Positions 56,760 to 64,000 of a DNA stretch of 64,000 nucleotides are shown here, piece after piece (positions within the stretch are counted from its first letter, which is position 1; every line of letters begins with the position of its first letter). The position numbers and the translations under genes were made by a program. This DNA is from Pelotomaculum isophthalicicum JI (GTDB taxonomy: Bacteria; Bacillota; Desulfotomaculia; Desulfotomaculales; Pelotomaculaceae). The notes under the pieces were generated by a model that saw nothing but the letters and a program-made list of their open reading frames with translations, ran no database searches and was not told where the DNA came from. The stretch is taken from contig NZ_JAKOAV010000018.1 in the NCBI RefSeq assembly GCF_029478095.1, positions 17,296 to 81,295 of the forward strand, read 5' to 3'.

Positions 56760-56992
56760 CTATTTACTCATTTTGTCTAAAGCAAAGTTGAGCAGTAATA
56801 CATTCACCCTTGGTTCACCCAATATACCCATGAAAATATTCCGGTTGCATGAAATTCTGCCCGATCAAAGCCGAGCCTACCGGCTCGCCATCATGGTAAA
56901 TCACAGATCCGTTAGCCTGGTGAGGAAAAAAAACTTGAGCCAGGCCGGTAACCGTTAAAGGGTAGACGATCCCTGTCAATAGTGTCGTGAAC
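56760..56992 (-). pseudogene. kdpC: Remnant of kdpC
   Basis: From the insertion sequence edge, one frame reads [20 protein letters not shown], then [27 protein letters not shown] and YFHG before a stop: the KdpC N-terminal third. The next frame gives [21 protein letters not shown] and a stop: the KdpC end. About 110 middle residues are gone and the frame is shifted, and the first codons were removed by the insertion sequence. Confidence 0.82.
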
Positions 56993-57172
56993 CTCCCCCG
57001 CTTATAGAAGCATGGGTTTCAGGGAACATAACGACAAGAATTCCTGGCGACAACTTGTTCAGGTAGCCTCATCTACGAAGGATGCTTTCCTTCCTGCCGA
57101 TTCTCCCGACAACAATGGTACGGCTTTTACCCCCCATCGGCCCGGTTCAGGGCATCTACTACTTTCTGCTCC
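56993..57172 (-). ncRNA. Possible guide RNA region at the element's right end
   Basis: In IS605-type elements the TnpB guide (omega/reRNA) is transcribed from the 3' part of tnpB through the right end. This 180-base stretch holds several short inverted repeats (for example TTCCTTCCTGCC and CTCACGAAGCAGG areas), but no structure was computed. The assignment rests on position alone. Confidence 0.3.
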
Positions 57173-58378
57173 TCACGAAGCAGGCCGTAGATACATGATT
57201 TTTTCGACGCTCCAATCGAGTGTGCGAATTTCGCCGTATTTAAACTTAGCGTAGATATTCTTTGCACCATGCACATCCCGATGGCAAGTGTAACCGCAAT
57301 GGCACTGATATATCCTACCGGAAGGCTTCTTCTTGCGGCCACAGACAGGGCATGTCTGTGTTGTGTAACTCTCATCAATCTTATTCAGGTCGATGCCAAG
57401 GGCTGCCAGCTTGTATGTAAGATATGCCAGTAACAACCCAAACGGCCATTGGCTCAGTTTTTGGTTTAAGTTGCGAGAACGACGCTTCTGCACATTGTTG
57501 TTTTTCTTACATCTGGATGTGTTTTTTTGTACACCTTCCACGTCGCCGATGACGACTGTTTTGACGCCATGACCGTTGGCCCAGGTAGCAAATTTGCGGC
57601 TCATCTTGTGCAATATGTCCCTCTGTTGATTGTCTGTCTTGCTGCCAATGCGAGCAATAGCACATGTGTATTTCTTCCACTTCCGGCTGTCTTTTTTACA
57701 ATGGCTCTGTCTTTGGTGCAGTTCTTTGAGTTTTTTATTGCGAAGCCGTTTGACGCTGCGCAGTTTCCGGGATGTGATGAGCAATGCTTCTCCTATGTCA
57801 GCTACAGCGGCAATCCCATGAATCTCGCCCATATCGATGGCGGCAATACTTTGATTTGGGTTTTCTTGGGGCTTAGCACCATCGTCATAGCTCATTGCCA
57901 ACATTAGCTTGCGATCCCAAACAAGTTCAATTTCTTTTATTTTTCCAGGCGGGATGCGGTGGATGTGCACAATGATGGGTTTCTCCCGTTTGCCGTTATG
58001 GATACCCATTGATAGCTCGATCTTGCCGTTAGGCTGAATGGTAAAACCGTCTTTTTTCCACCATGTCGGGTAATTCTTTTTCTGCCGCCATGGATAGTGT
58101 ATATGCCCATATCCGGTTTGTTTGGCCCTATAGGCATTGGTTCGGGCATCCAGGTAGCGTTCCTGTACGGCTTGGATACTCTGGCTGTGCAGATGATACC
58201 GGCCCTTGGTAAGTTTCTGTAAGTCGGTTTTACTAATCCATTTTCCGTTGGTTTTGTGGTATTCCTTGGCATAGCTAAGGCAGTCATTCCATGCTCTTGC
58301 TGATTCGCGGTTGCAGGCAAACAATCTGTCTAGTTCGTGCTTTGATGTTCGGAAAGTGGTCTTAAGAACGCGAATCAT
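57173..58378 (-). CDS. tnpB: TnpB-type RNA-guided nuclease
   Basis: This 401-residue TnpB/OrfB protein has RuvC motifs AAIDMGEIHGIA, VVIGDVEGVQK and HRDVHGAKNIYAK, and a zinc finger CPVCGRKKKPSGRIYQCHCG. All acidic catalytic positions appear kept, so it could be an active nuclease guided by RNA from the element end. Confidence 0.9.
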   Translation of the reverse strand: MIRVLKTTFRTSKHELDRLFACNRESARAWNDCLSYAKEYHKTNGKWISKTDLQKLTKGRYHLHSQSIQAVQERYLDARTNAYRAKQTGYGHIHYPWRQKKNYPTWWKKDGFTIQPNGKIELSMGIHNGKREKPIIVHIHRIPPGKIKEIELVWDRKLMLAMSYDDGAKPQENPNQSIAAIDMGEIHGIAAVADIGEALLITSRKLRSVKRLRNKKLKELHQRQSHCKKDSRKWKKYTCAIARIGSKTDNQQRDILHKMSRKFATWANGHGVKTVVIGDVEGVQKNTSRCKKNNNVQKRRSRNLNQKLSQWPFGLLLAYLTYKLAALGIDLNKIDESYTTQTCPVCGRKKKPSGRIYQCHCGYTCHRDVHGAKNIYAKFKYGEIRTLDWSVEKIMYLRPAS

Positions 58379-58486
58379 CTTTTTTCACCTCTTTTCTCGC
58401 ATCGTGTGTTTAGATTACTTTCATTTTAACACAAAATATTAACAATGAGAACATGTGTTCTCGAATAGTAACCAGCATTTTCCCCC

Positions 58487-58939
58487 GACAGCTATGCCTG
58501 TGGCGGCGGAAAGGAAGTTTTGCACTGTCAAAGCAGCCATTTGGGTTAAGTAGCTCATTGTTGATTCGCCGCCGTACGATTGCCAGTTGGTGTTGGTCAC
58601 AAAGCTGACAGCCGTGTTCAAAGCCCGATCCGGCTTTACTGCTCCGAAATGCTGGGGGTTAAAGGGCAGGTATCCTTGCAAGAGCTGCAACAAGAAAACA
58701 AATACTATTCCCAGCAGGTTGAAAATTAGCAGCGTGAAGGCATACTCGCGCCATCCCATTTCTTTTTGCGCGTCGATCCCCGCCAGCCGGTAAGCAAGCT
58801 TTTCCATAGGAAGCAAAGCCCGGTCCAGCAGAGTGCGCTCACCGGTAAAAACCTTGAACATATAGCGTCCCATGGGAACGGCAAGCACTACAAGCAAAAC
58901 AAGATATAATAGAAGTTGAACGAGATCTGAAGCTGTCAT
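58487..58939 (-). pseudogene. kdpA: 5' fragment of kdpA, cut by the insertion sequence
   Basis: The first 151 residues match the potassium-translocating subunit KdpA (MGRYMFKVFTGERTLLDRALLP, NTAVSFVTNTNWQSYGGESTMSYLTQMAALTVQNFLSAATGIAV). The frame then runs into the element and ends after GGKCWLLFENTCSHC at 58439. About 70 percent of KdpA is missing, so no transport is possible. The start overlaps the kdpF stop (TAATG). Confidence 0.92.
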
Positions 58940-59025
58940 TACAAATCCTCCGCCCTAATCAAAGAATAACAAAGGTAAAACAGCAACCCTGCCGTAACCA
59001 GCCCCCCCAGAATCATATCCGCCAC
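58939..59025 (-). CDS. kdpF: KdpF small membrane subunit
   Basis: This 28-residue single-helix peptide (MADMILGGLVTAGLLFYLCY, then SLIRAEDL) has the KdpF pattern of a short hydrophobic helix with a basic-acidic end. It sits directly before kdpA, with its stop overlapping the kdpA ATG. The start is GTG at 59025 behind GGAGG. It stabilises the Kdp complex in other bacteria; here the complex is lost. Confidence 0.8.
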   Translation of the reverse strand: MADMILGGLVTAGLLFYLCYSLIRAEDL

Positions 59026-59055
59026 CGTGAAGACCTCCAATTTGTTGTTTTCGCA

Positions 59056-59385
59056 CTAAAGTTTATTTTCTCCAAGGTAGTCGTTTTCAATCTCAATATC
59101 CAAGTCAGGTTCGCTGATAGGGAGTGTCATTTGCACCAAGCGGTGAAGATTGTTTTGAGCGGAATAATAAGCGGGTTCCTTTGTTAAAGCCACACGGTAC
59201 ATACGCCTCGCCGCATCAAAATTACCCTGCTTTTCATGCATCACTCCCAATAAATTAAAAGCCCGCGGACTTTCAGGCTCTGCTCCAATAATTTTCTTTA
59301 GTAACTTGTGAGCGGCATCCAAATTTTTTTCACTGATTAGAATCCCTACCTGCTCCAACTGATTCCTTAATGTAGCTGAATCCAT
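59056..59385 (-). CDS. TPR-repeat protein
   Basis: This 109-residue protein has tetratricopeptide-type helices (AHKLLKKIIGAEPESPRAFNLLGVMHEKQGNFDAARRMYRVALTKEPAYYSAQNNL) and an acidic tail. It is the first gene before kdpF, 30 bases apart. A link to Kdp function is possible from position only. The gap 59386-59741 between it and the second kdpD shows no gene. Confidence 0.75.
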   Translation of the reverse strand: MDSATLRNQLEQVGILISEKNLDAAHKLLKKIIGAEPESPRAFNLLGVMHEKQGNFDAARRMYRVALTKEPAYYSAQNNLHRLVQMTLPISEPDLDIEIENDYLGENKL

Positions 59386-59741
59386 ATCTTTCAGCTCCTT
59401 TATTTTGAAATTTTTGACTGTGAAACAATCCCAATAGATTAGTCGGATTAGGTAATCTACCCGGTTGCAGACAAAAAGTCAGGTACAACAGAACTCTGAC
59501 TCGTTACAATAAAATCAATTATGACTCCCCGATTGCTCCATTCTAGCAACACTCAAGTAAATTTAGTATAAATAAAAGGCGAAATCATATAAAAAAAAAC
59601 GTTCCTCATGTGATAACTAGAACAGGTTTTATCAGTATAATTTGGATTCATCTTGTAAGTTACTAGGAAATCTTTGAACCACAGCCAGATAGCCAACTGG
59701 CTTATTATTTTGGTGATATTAGCCTAACGGGTGATGTGTAG

Positions 59742-61844
59742 ATGAAAGAAAAGCGCGCCGATCCAGAGGCCTTACAGGACAACTTGACTAGTGACGAGCA
59801 TGGTAAACTGACTGTGTTTCTTGGCACGGCGGCCGGAGTGGGCAAGACTTACGAAATGTTGGAAACCACCCAGAAGCGGCTGGCCGAAGGTGTGGCTGTG
59901 GAGCGGATTATGGTCTGCATCAGTTCGAGCCCCTTTTCAGCCCAGCTGATCCGCAGCGCCAGACGCATGGCTGAAGGTTTGAAGGCTGAATGGCTGGCTG
60001 TCAACGTGGAAACGCCCCGCCGGCTTCCCATAAGTGAGGCAGAAAAAGACCGTCTGGCAAGAAACAAGCACCTTGCTGAGGAACTTGGAGCTGAAACCAT
60101 CAGCTTAACCGGTAATGATGTTGCGGAAGAACTCCTGGAACTGGCCAGGAAGCGAAATGTGTCACAGATTGTTGTCGGAAAACCATTACATGGCAAAATG
60201 TTCGATTTGGCGATGGGGTCAATAGTAGACAGGATCATTCGCCACAGCCAAGGTATCGGTATTTACGTTCTATCGGGAAAAGCGAATAAAGAACAGGAAA
60301 AGATTATAGCAAGGCCCAAACGGCGGCCTTTCCCTGCATATTCCTACGCAGGGTCATTATTGTTCATGCTTCTAGTCACGGTGCTGGTAGACTTGGTGCC
60401 CCCGTATCTTACACTCGTTAATATTGCCATGATTTACCTCTTGCCCGTGCTCTTTAGCGCTGTCTGGTGGGGCACGGGGCCGGCAGTGATCGCGGCAGCT
60501 GCAAGCGCTCTAATTTTTGACTATTATTTCGCGCCTCCCACTTACAGCTTTACTGGCAATTTGCTGATTAGTCTTTCAATATTCCTGTTGGTAGCGCTGC
60601 TTACCGGAACTCTCTCCGCCCGGCTGCGTCATCAGATAACCAACGCCAGGCAGCGGGAAACCAGGACGGCGGCGCTGTATGCCTTAAGCCGTGAAATTGC
60701 CGCGGTGGCTGATCTGCGACAGGTTTTAGAAAGTGTAGCCCGCAAGGTAGCCGAGTCTGTGGAAGGTCAGGTAGTTGTGCTGCTGCCTAATAAAGAAGGA
60801 AAACTTGAACAGCAAGCCTGCTCGGGTAACCAGGACGGAAGTTTTTTTAATGACAGTGAGCGGGTGGCGGCAACCTGGGCTTATGAACACGGTGAAGTGG
60901 CAGGCAGAGGCACGAGCAATCTAAGCGCTGTAAACGGTTTGTACCTGCCTTTGCAAACCGCGCAGGGCACGAAAGGTACTCTGGGGATAATAACAAATAG
61001 ATTTGAGAAGTATCTGCAGCCGGAACAGCGGCGTCTACTGGAAGCTTTTGCCGGCCTGGCGGCTGTGGCAGTCGCCAGGGCTCAATTGGCTGAACAAGCT
61101 AGAGAGGCACATTTGCTGGCTGAATCGGAACACCTGCGAGTCGCCCTGTTTGATTCCCTGTCCCATGATTTGCGTACTCCCCTGGCTTCAATTATCGGCG
61201 CGGTAACAGGTCTGTTGGAACATGAAAATGTATATAGTCCCGCTGCCCGTTATGACCTTTTGCAAACTATTCAGCAGGGCGCCACGCGTATGAATAGGTT
61301 TGTCGGAAATCTATTGAATATGGCCCGGTTGGAAAGTAGTATGCTCAAATTAAACAAAGAGTGGTGTGATATTCAAGACGTTATTGGTGTGTCGGTTAGC
61401 CGCATAGGTGAACCGTTGAACAATCGTCCCCTAAAAATAGAAATACAACCAGACCTGCCACTGGTGAAAGCTGATTTTGTTTTACTCGAGCAGGTCATGG
61501 TTAATTTATTGGATAATGCGCTGAAGTATTCGGATGCGGGAAGTGAAATCTCTATTTCCGCTCGCGCTGCTAATGATAATATAGTCATATCAGTAGCTAA
61601 CCGTGGACCGAATATTCCTCCCGGAGACTTGGAGAGGATTTTCGATAAATTTTACCGGCTACATTCACCTCGCCAGGTCAGTGGCACCGGGTTGGGGTTA
61701 GCCATCAGCAAAGGTTTTATTGAAGCCCACGGCGGAAGTATAAAGGCATCCAATAATCCAGCTGGAGGAGTAGTCATTATGATTAGTTTACCTTTAGAAG
61801 TTGAGGGGCAAGTAATGCAGGAAAAAGGGGATAAAAATGGATAA
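59742..61844 (+). CDS. kdpD: Sensor histidine kinase KdpD (copy 2, internally deleted)
   Basis: This 700-residue paralogue of the KdpD at 53881-56589 has Walker A GTAAGVGKTYEML. At about residue 52 the sequence jumps in frame from RLAEGVAV to ERIMVCISSSPFSAQ. About 200 residues present in copy 1, most of the KdpD domain, are missing. The stress-protein domain, membrane helices, GAF and kinase core (DSLSHDLRTPL, DNALKYSD, GTGLGLAISK) are kept, so it may still be a kinase with changed sensing. Its end overlaps kdpE copy 2 by eight bases, as in copy 1. Confidence 0.9.
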   Translation: MKEKRADPEALQDNLTSDEHGKLTVFLGTAAGVGKTYEMLETTQKRLAEGVAVERIMVCISSSPFSAQLIRSARRMAEGLKAEWLAVNVETPRRLPISEAEKDRLARNKHLAEELGAETISLTGNDVAEELLELARKRNVSQIVVGKPLHGKMFDLAMGSIVDRIIRHSQGIGIYVLSGKANKEQEKIIARPKRRPFPAYSYAGSLLFMLLVTVLVDLVPPYLTLVNIAMIYLLPVLFSAVWWGTGPAVIAAAASALIFDYYFAPPTYSFTGNLLISLSIFLLVALLTGTLSARLRHQITNARQRETRTAALYALSREIAAVADLRQVLESVARKVAESVEGQVVVLLPNKEGKLEQQACSGNQDGSFFNDSERVAATWAYEHGEVAGRGTSNLSAVNGLYLPLQTAQGTKGTLGIITNRFEKYLQPEQRRLLEAFAGLAAVAVARAQLAEQAREAHLLAESEHLRVALFDSLSHDLRTPLASIIGAVTGLLEHENVYSPAARYDLLQTIQQGATRMNRFVGNLLNMARLESSMLKLNKEWCDIQDVIGVSVSRIGEPLNNRPLKIEIQPDLPLVKADFVLLEQVMVNLLDNALKYSDAGSEISISARAANDNIVISVANRGPNIPPGDLERIFDKFYRLHSPRQVSGTGLGLAISKGFIEAHGGSIKASNNPAGGVVIMISLPLEVEGQVMQEKGDKNG

Positions 61845-62523
61845 TATTAGCGGAACACACATACTTGTTATAGATGATGAAAAGCAGATTCGCCAGCTAT
61901 TAAAGGTAACTTTGTCCGAACACGGCTATAAGGTTGAGGAAGCCGTCGATGGGCGTGAAGGGATAAGTAAAATTCTATATTGTAAACCGGATTTAATTAT
62001 TCTTGATCTAGGTTTGCCCGACATGGACGGTATTGAAGTAGTAAAAAAATTGCGTGAATGGTCTAGTACCCCTATTATTATTATTTCTGTACGGGAACAA
62101 GAAAGCGATAAAATAGCCGCCCTTGATTCCGGGGCGGATGATTATGTAACTAAGCCTTTCGGCATGGGGGAACTGCTAGCTAGAATTAGAGCGGCCATGC
62201 GGCATGCGTCGGGTGCGGACGACGAACCGGTATTTTATTTTGATGAGTTGGTTGTTGATATACCCCGCCGCATCGTGACTGTCGGGGAGAAAGAAATCAA
62301 ACTTACGCCGACAGAATATGATATATTGAAAAACTTAGCCGTTTACGCCGGCAGAGTGCTGACACACAAACAGCTGCTGCGTGCCGTATGGGGTCCTGAT
62401 TATCTAAATGACGCCCAGTATTTAAGAGTTTTTATCGGACAGTTACGCAAAAAAATTGAAATCGACCCATCACGTCCACGCCACATAATAACTGAACCTG
62501 GGATTGGATACAGGTTGTTATAA
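61837..62523 (+). CDS. kdpE: Response regulator KdpE (copy 2)
   Basis: This 228-residue OmpR-type regulator is highly similar to copy 1 along its whole length (LIILDLGLPDMDG, KLTPTEYDILKNLAVYAGRVLTHKQLL, HIITEPGIGYRLL). The overlap with kdpD2 is the same eight bases as in copy 1, so the pair arose by duplication. No kdp pump genes follow; targets are unknown. Confidence 0.92.
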   Translation: MDNISGTHILVIDDEKQIRQLLKVTLSEHGYKVEEAVDGREGISKILYCKPDLIILDLGLPDMDGIEVVKKLREWSSTPIIIISVREQESDKIAALDSGADDYVTKPFGMGELLARIRAAMRHASGADDEPVFYFDELVVDIPRRIVTVGEKEIKLTPTEYDILKNLAVYAGRVLTHKQLLRAVWGPDYLNDAQYLRVFIGQLRKKIEIDPSRPRHIITEPGIGYRLL

Positions 62524-62586
62524 CTAATTTATTCATGTGTCACCGGCCTTTATGCGTTAAAGCACCTTTGAAGCACCTTATCATAT

Positions 62587-62633
62587 AAAAAAACAGTCAT
62601 TTCTGTAGCATACAGGAAATTGGCTGTTTTTTT
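62587..62633 (+). terminator. Terminator after kdpE copy 2
   Basis: AAAAACAG and TTTCTGTA pair with TACAGGAAA and CTGTTTTT, leaving one bulged base, and TTTTTTT follows on the plus strand. Confidence 0.6.
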
Positions 62634-62879
62634 ATCTTATGGATCCGCATCCATAAACCAGAAGTCTCTTAACCTGGGTACATATTACGAGACGTTATTT
62701 TTATATTTAATTTATGTAATTCACCATTTATTTTATAAAATACTTATTATGATTGGGATTATAATATCGATGGAACCCAAGGTCCGAGTTTACTCTGACA
62801 GGGTTTAACGTTTAATAAAGATAAGATGGCATAGGCATGCCTTCATAATTCCAGTATAAATAATTAATTACAAGAATCG

Positions 62880-63465
62880 GTAATGATGCAATTATGAATA
62901 TATAATGACATGTTGCATCTTGTTTGCGTTGCACCAAAATACAGCCTCCTTCCTAAATTGGTCTCCTCGTACAACAAGGGTTTAATAACACACCCTAAGG
63001 TATTTCTTGCTGTCGCAACAATGTAATTCTACAACGAATTATTAATGTTGCCATGACGATGCAATAATGCATCTTTATATTTTCTTTATAATACTCTGTT
63101 TTTCTCGTGTATACTGGATAATTTATATGGTATAATGCATAATTGCTTTATATTTAACAATCAATGCAAATATGCAACTAAAGTATATCATACTCTTAAT
63201 ACCGTGCAACGTTTGAACAAGCTCCTATTCTAAGTTATTTTTACTAATGCATTTATGCATTTTATAAACATTTTAAATAGATTATTAATCCAACCTAACA
63301 TCATCACAAATTTTTACCTGATAAATATCTAAGCCGTTATGTGACGATCTAATATGTAATGCAACTCCCAAGCCATCTTCTACTAATCAAATAAACATTT
63401 ATCTAAAATTTTATCTAATATGGGTTCCGCGAAAAATGTTTTTTAGTGGCATGTATCTTGCATTT
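62880..63465. repeat. AT-rich spacer with many TGCA motifs
   Basis: The gap 62524-63514 holds no convincing gene. Thirteen TGCA sites occur between 62886 and 63462, most as ATGCA, ATGCAT or TTGCA. They include the inverted pair GATGCA-ATAA-TGCATC at 63058-63073 and ATGCATTTATGCAT at 63247-63260. This looks like a cluster of binding sites before the biotin carrier gene. Confidence 0.5.
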
Positions 63466-63514
63466 AGTATTAAATACACAATCAATTTCAATTTAATTAA
63501 GGGGGTTTTTTTAA

Positions 63515-63739
63515 ATGGCAGAAAAAAGCGTCGTTACACCTATCCCTGGCAGAGTCGGAGAGGTAAAGGTGAAGCCCGGCGACCAAGTAAAAAAGGGGGA
63601 TATCCTTCTCATCGTTGAGGCTATGAAGATGCAAAACCAGATCCTGTCACAATACGACGGTGTCGTGAAAGACATTACGGTGACTACAGGTCAAACAGTT
63701 AATTCCAATGAAACCCTTGTCGTTATTAGCGAGAATTAA
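63515..63739 (+). CDS. Biotin carboxyl carrier protein of a decarboxylase/transcarboxylase
   Basis: This 74-residue biotinyl domain has TPIPGRVGEVKVKPGDQVKKGD and the biotin motif VEAMKMQN, with the lysine at 38. Small free-standing carriers like this serve methylmalonyl-CoA or oxaloacetate decarboxylases and transcarboxylases. AAGGGGG lies before the ATG. The next gene, which should be another subunit, is broken just after its start. Confidence 0.88.
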   Translation: MAEKSVVTPIPGRVGEVKVKPGDQVKKGDILLIVEAMKMQNQILSQYDGVVKDITVTTGQTVNSNETLVVISEN

Positions 63740-63836
63740 ACTGGTTGCCTATACTCCATGGCGGTCTCCTTTACCGGAACCAGAAAACCGGTTATGGGGA
63801 CCGCTTCACACAACTTAAAACGGAGGAAAAGATATA

Positions 63837-63949
63837 TGGAATTAATTCGGATGTTCGCCGCAATGGTGGCAGGTGCATATTTCGGCCGCATCCGGACACC
63901 CATTCCGGTAGCATCCGGACAGCGTAACGGCAACATCCGGACAGCATAA
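63837..63949 (+). pseudogene. 5' fragment of a gene cut by the tandem repeats
   Basis: CGGAGG precedes an ATG opening MELIRMFAAMVAGAYF, a hydrophobic start that fits a membrane decarboxylase subunit. It then runs into the 22-bp repeats and stops at 63949. The original product cannot be named. Confidence 0.5.
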
Positions 63950-63991
63950 CGGAATTATCCGGACAGCATTTCGGCAACATCCGGACACCTT
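63884..63991. repeat. 22-bp tandem repeats, possible end of an insertion sequence
   Basis: About five degenerate units of GGCAACATCCGGACAGCATAAC follow each other without spacers. Some insertion sequences, for example of the IS21 family, carry multiple repeats at their ends. The window ends before any transposase, so this cannot be settled here. Confidence 0.55.
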
Positions 63992-64000
63992 GTCGAGTTA

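Larger units (their letters stand above)
56993..58486 (-). mobile_element. IS200/IS605-type element carrying only tnpB, replacing kdpB
   Basis: The edges are set by where kdpA (58487) and kdpC (56992) homology ends; both edges show a CCCCC/GGGGG run. A subterminal hairpin GAGAACA-TG-TGTTCTC at 58447-58462 is typical of these single-strand transposons. No tnpA is present, so the element would need a helper transposase. kdpB and the ends of kdpA and kdpC were lost on insertion or by later deletion. Confidence 0.8.

Noticed and set aside
56815..56817. TGA in the kdpC remnant as selenocysteine
   Set aside because: Homology changes frame at this point and the middle of the protein is missing, so it is decay, not recoding.
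62620..62808. 62-residue plus-strand open frame after kdpE2
   Set aside because: It starts inside the terminator hairpin, has no ribosome site and reads like AT-rich spacer.
63884..63991. Tandem repeats resembling a CRISPR array
   Set aside because: The units are 22 bp and lie directly side by side, with no unique spacers and no cas genes.
1..64000. tRNA and rRNA genes
   Set aside because: No cloverleaf-like or rRNA sequence was noticed on either strand by eye; a dedicated search was not possible.

Overview
The window reads as chromosomal DNA of an anaerobic, low-to-mid G+C Gram-positive bacterium of the Clostridia, most like the Peptococcaceae (Desulfotomaculum/Pelotomaculum type). The signs are a T-box leader before ileS, DivIVA, SepF and YggT genes, frequent TTG and GTG starts, oxygen-sensitive 2-hydroxyacyl-CoA dehydratase-type reductases with their activases, and a biotin carrier protein of the decarboxylase type. 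The genus is inferred from gene content only.

Region 1 (110-12535) is the most remarkable. A tightly packed plus-strand run encodes a double-cubane-type reductase and its activase, then a set matching the 'Sao' families as I remember them: thioredoxin-like SaoT, permease SaoE, Cys-Cys-COOH protein SaoC, ABC components SaoX, SaoB, SaoP and SaoA, and DsrE-like SaoD. A second activase/dehydratase module follows, whose last gene is broken. Converging on it from the other strand are hgcA and hgcB, the corrinoid protein and ferredoxin known to be needed for mercury methylation. saoP is interrupted by an in-frame TGA followed by a hairpin, and reads on without another stop to overlap the saoA start; this suggests selenocysteine. 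Many Sao proteins carry vicinal or paired cysteines, and SaoC and HgcB both end in Cys-Cys. Together these suggest a thiol/selenol-based system for moving mercury or organomercury next to the methylating enzymes.

Region 2 (12746-23391) holds sbcDC, a small DEDD-type exonuclease, typA, a broken isochorismatase gene, an unusual protein with an LQRTIGNQAV motif and a nucleotidyltransferase-like motif, a MerR-type regulator and an isoprenylcysteine methyltransferase-like membrane protein. Region 3 (23574-37189) is a minus-strand glycogen locus: glgC2, a decayed glgD2, glgB, glgP, glgC, glgD, glgA and an unusual GH13 amylase-GH77 amylomaltase fusion. It covers ADP-glucose synthesis, chain growth, branching, phosphorolysis and maltodextrin recycling.

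Region 4 (37650-53172) is housekeeping: rluD, lspA, ileS with its T-box leader, a chemotaxis receptor, a NUDIX hydrolase, the division-linked block divIVA-yggT-proC-sepF-yggS, yajQ, a fakA-like kinase gene with degV, tatA and a DUF1294 protein. Copies of a small GTCAGTAGTCAG-type repeat sit at several gene ends here.

Region 5 (53202-62523) is a wrecked potassium-uptake locus. kdpD and kdpE are intact, but kdpA is cut and kdpB and most of kdpC are gone, replaced by an IS605-type element carrying only tnpB. kdpF and a TPR gene lie upstream. A second, divergent kdpDE pair follows, with about 200 residues missing in-frame from its KdpD. The end of the window (62524-64000) is a long AT-rich spacer full of TGCA motifs, a biotinyl carrier gene, and the start of another gene broken by 22-bp tandem repeats that may be the edge of an insertion sequence.
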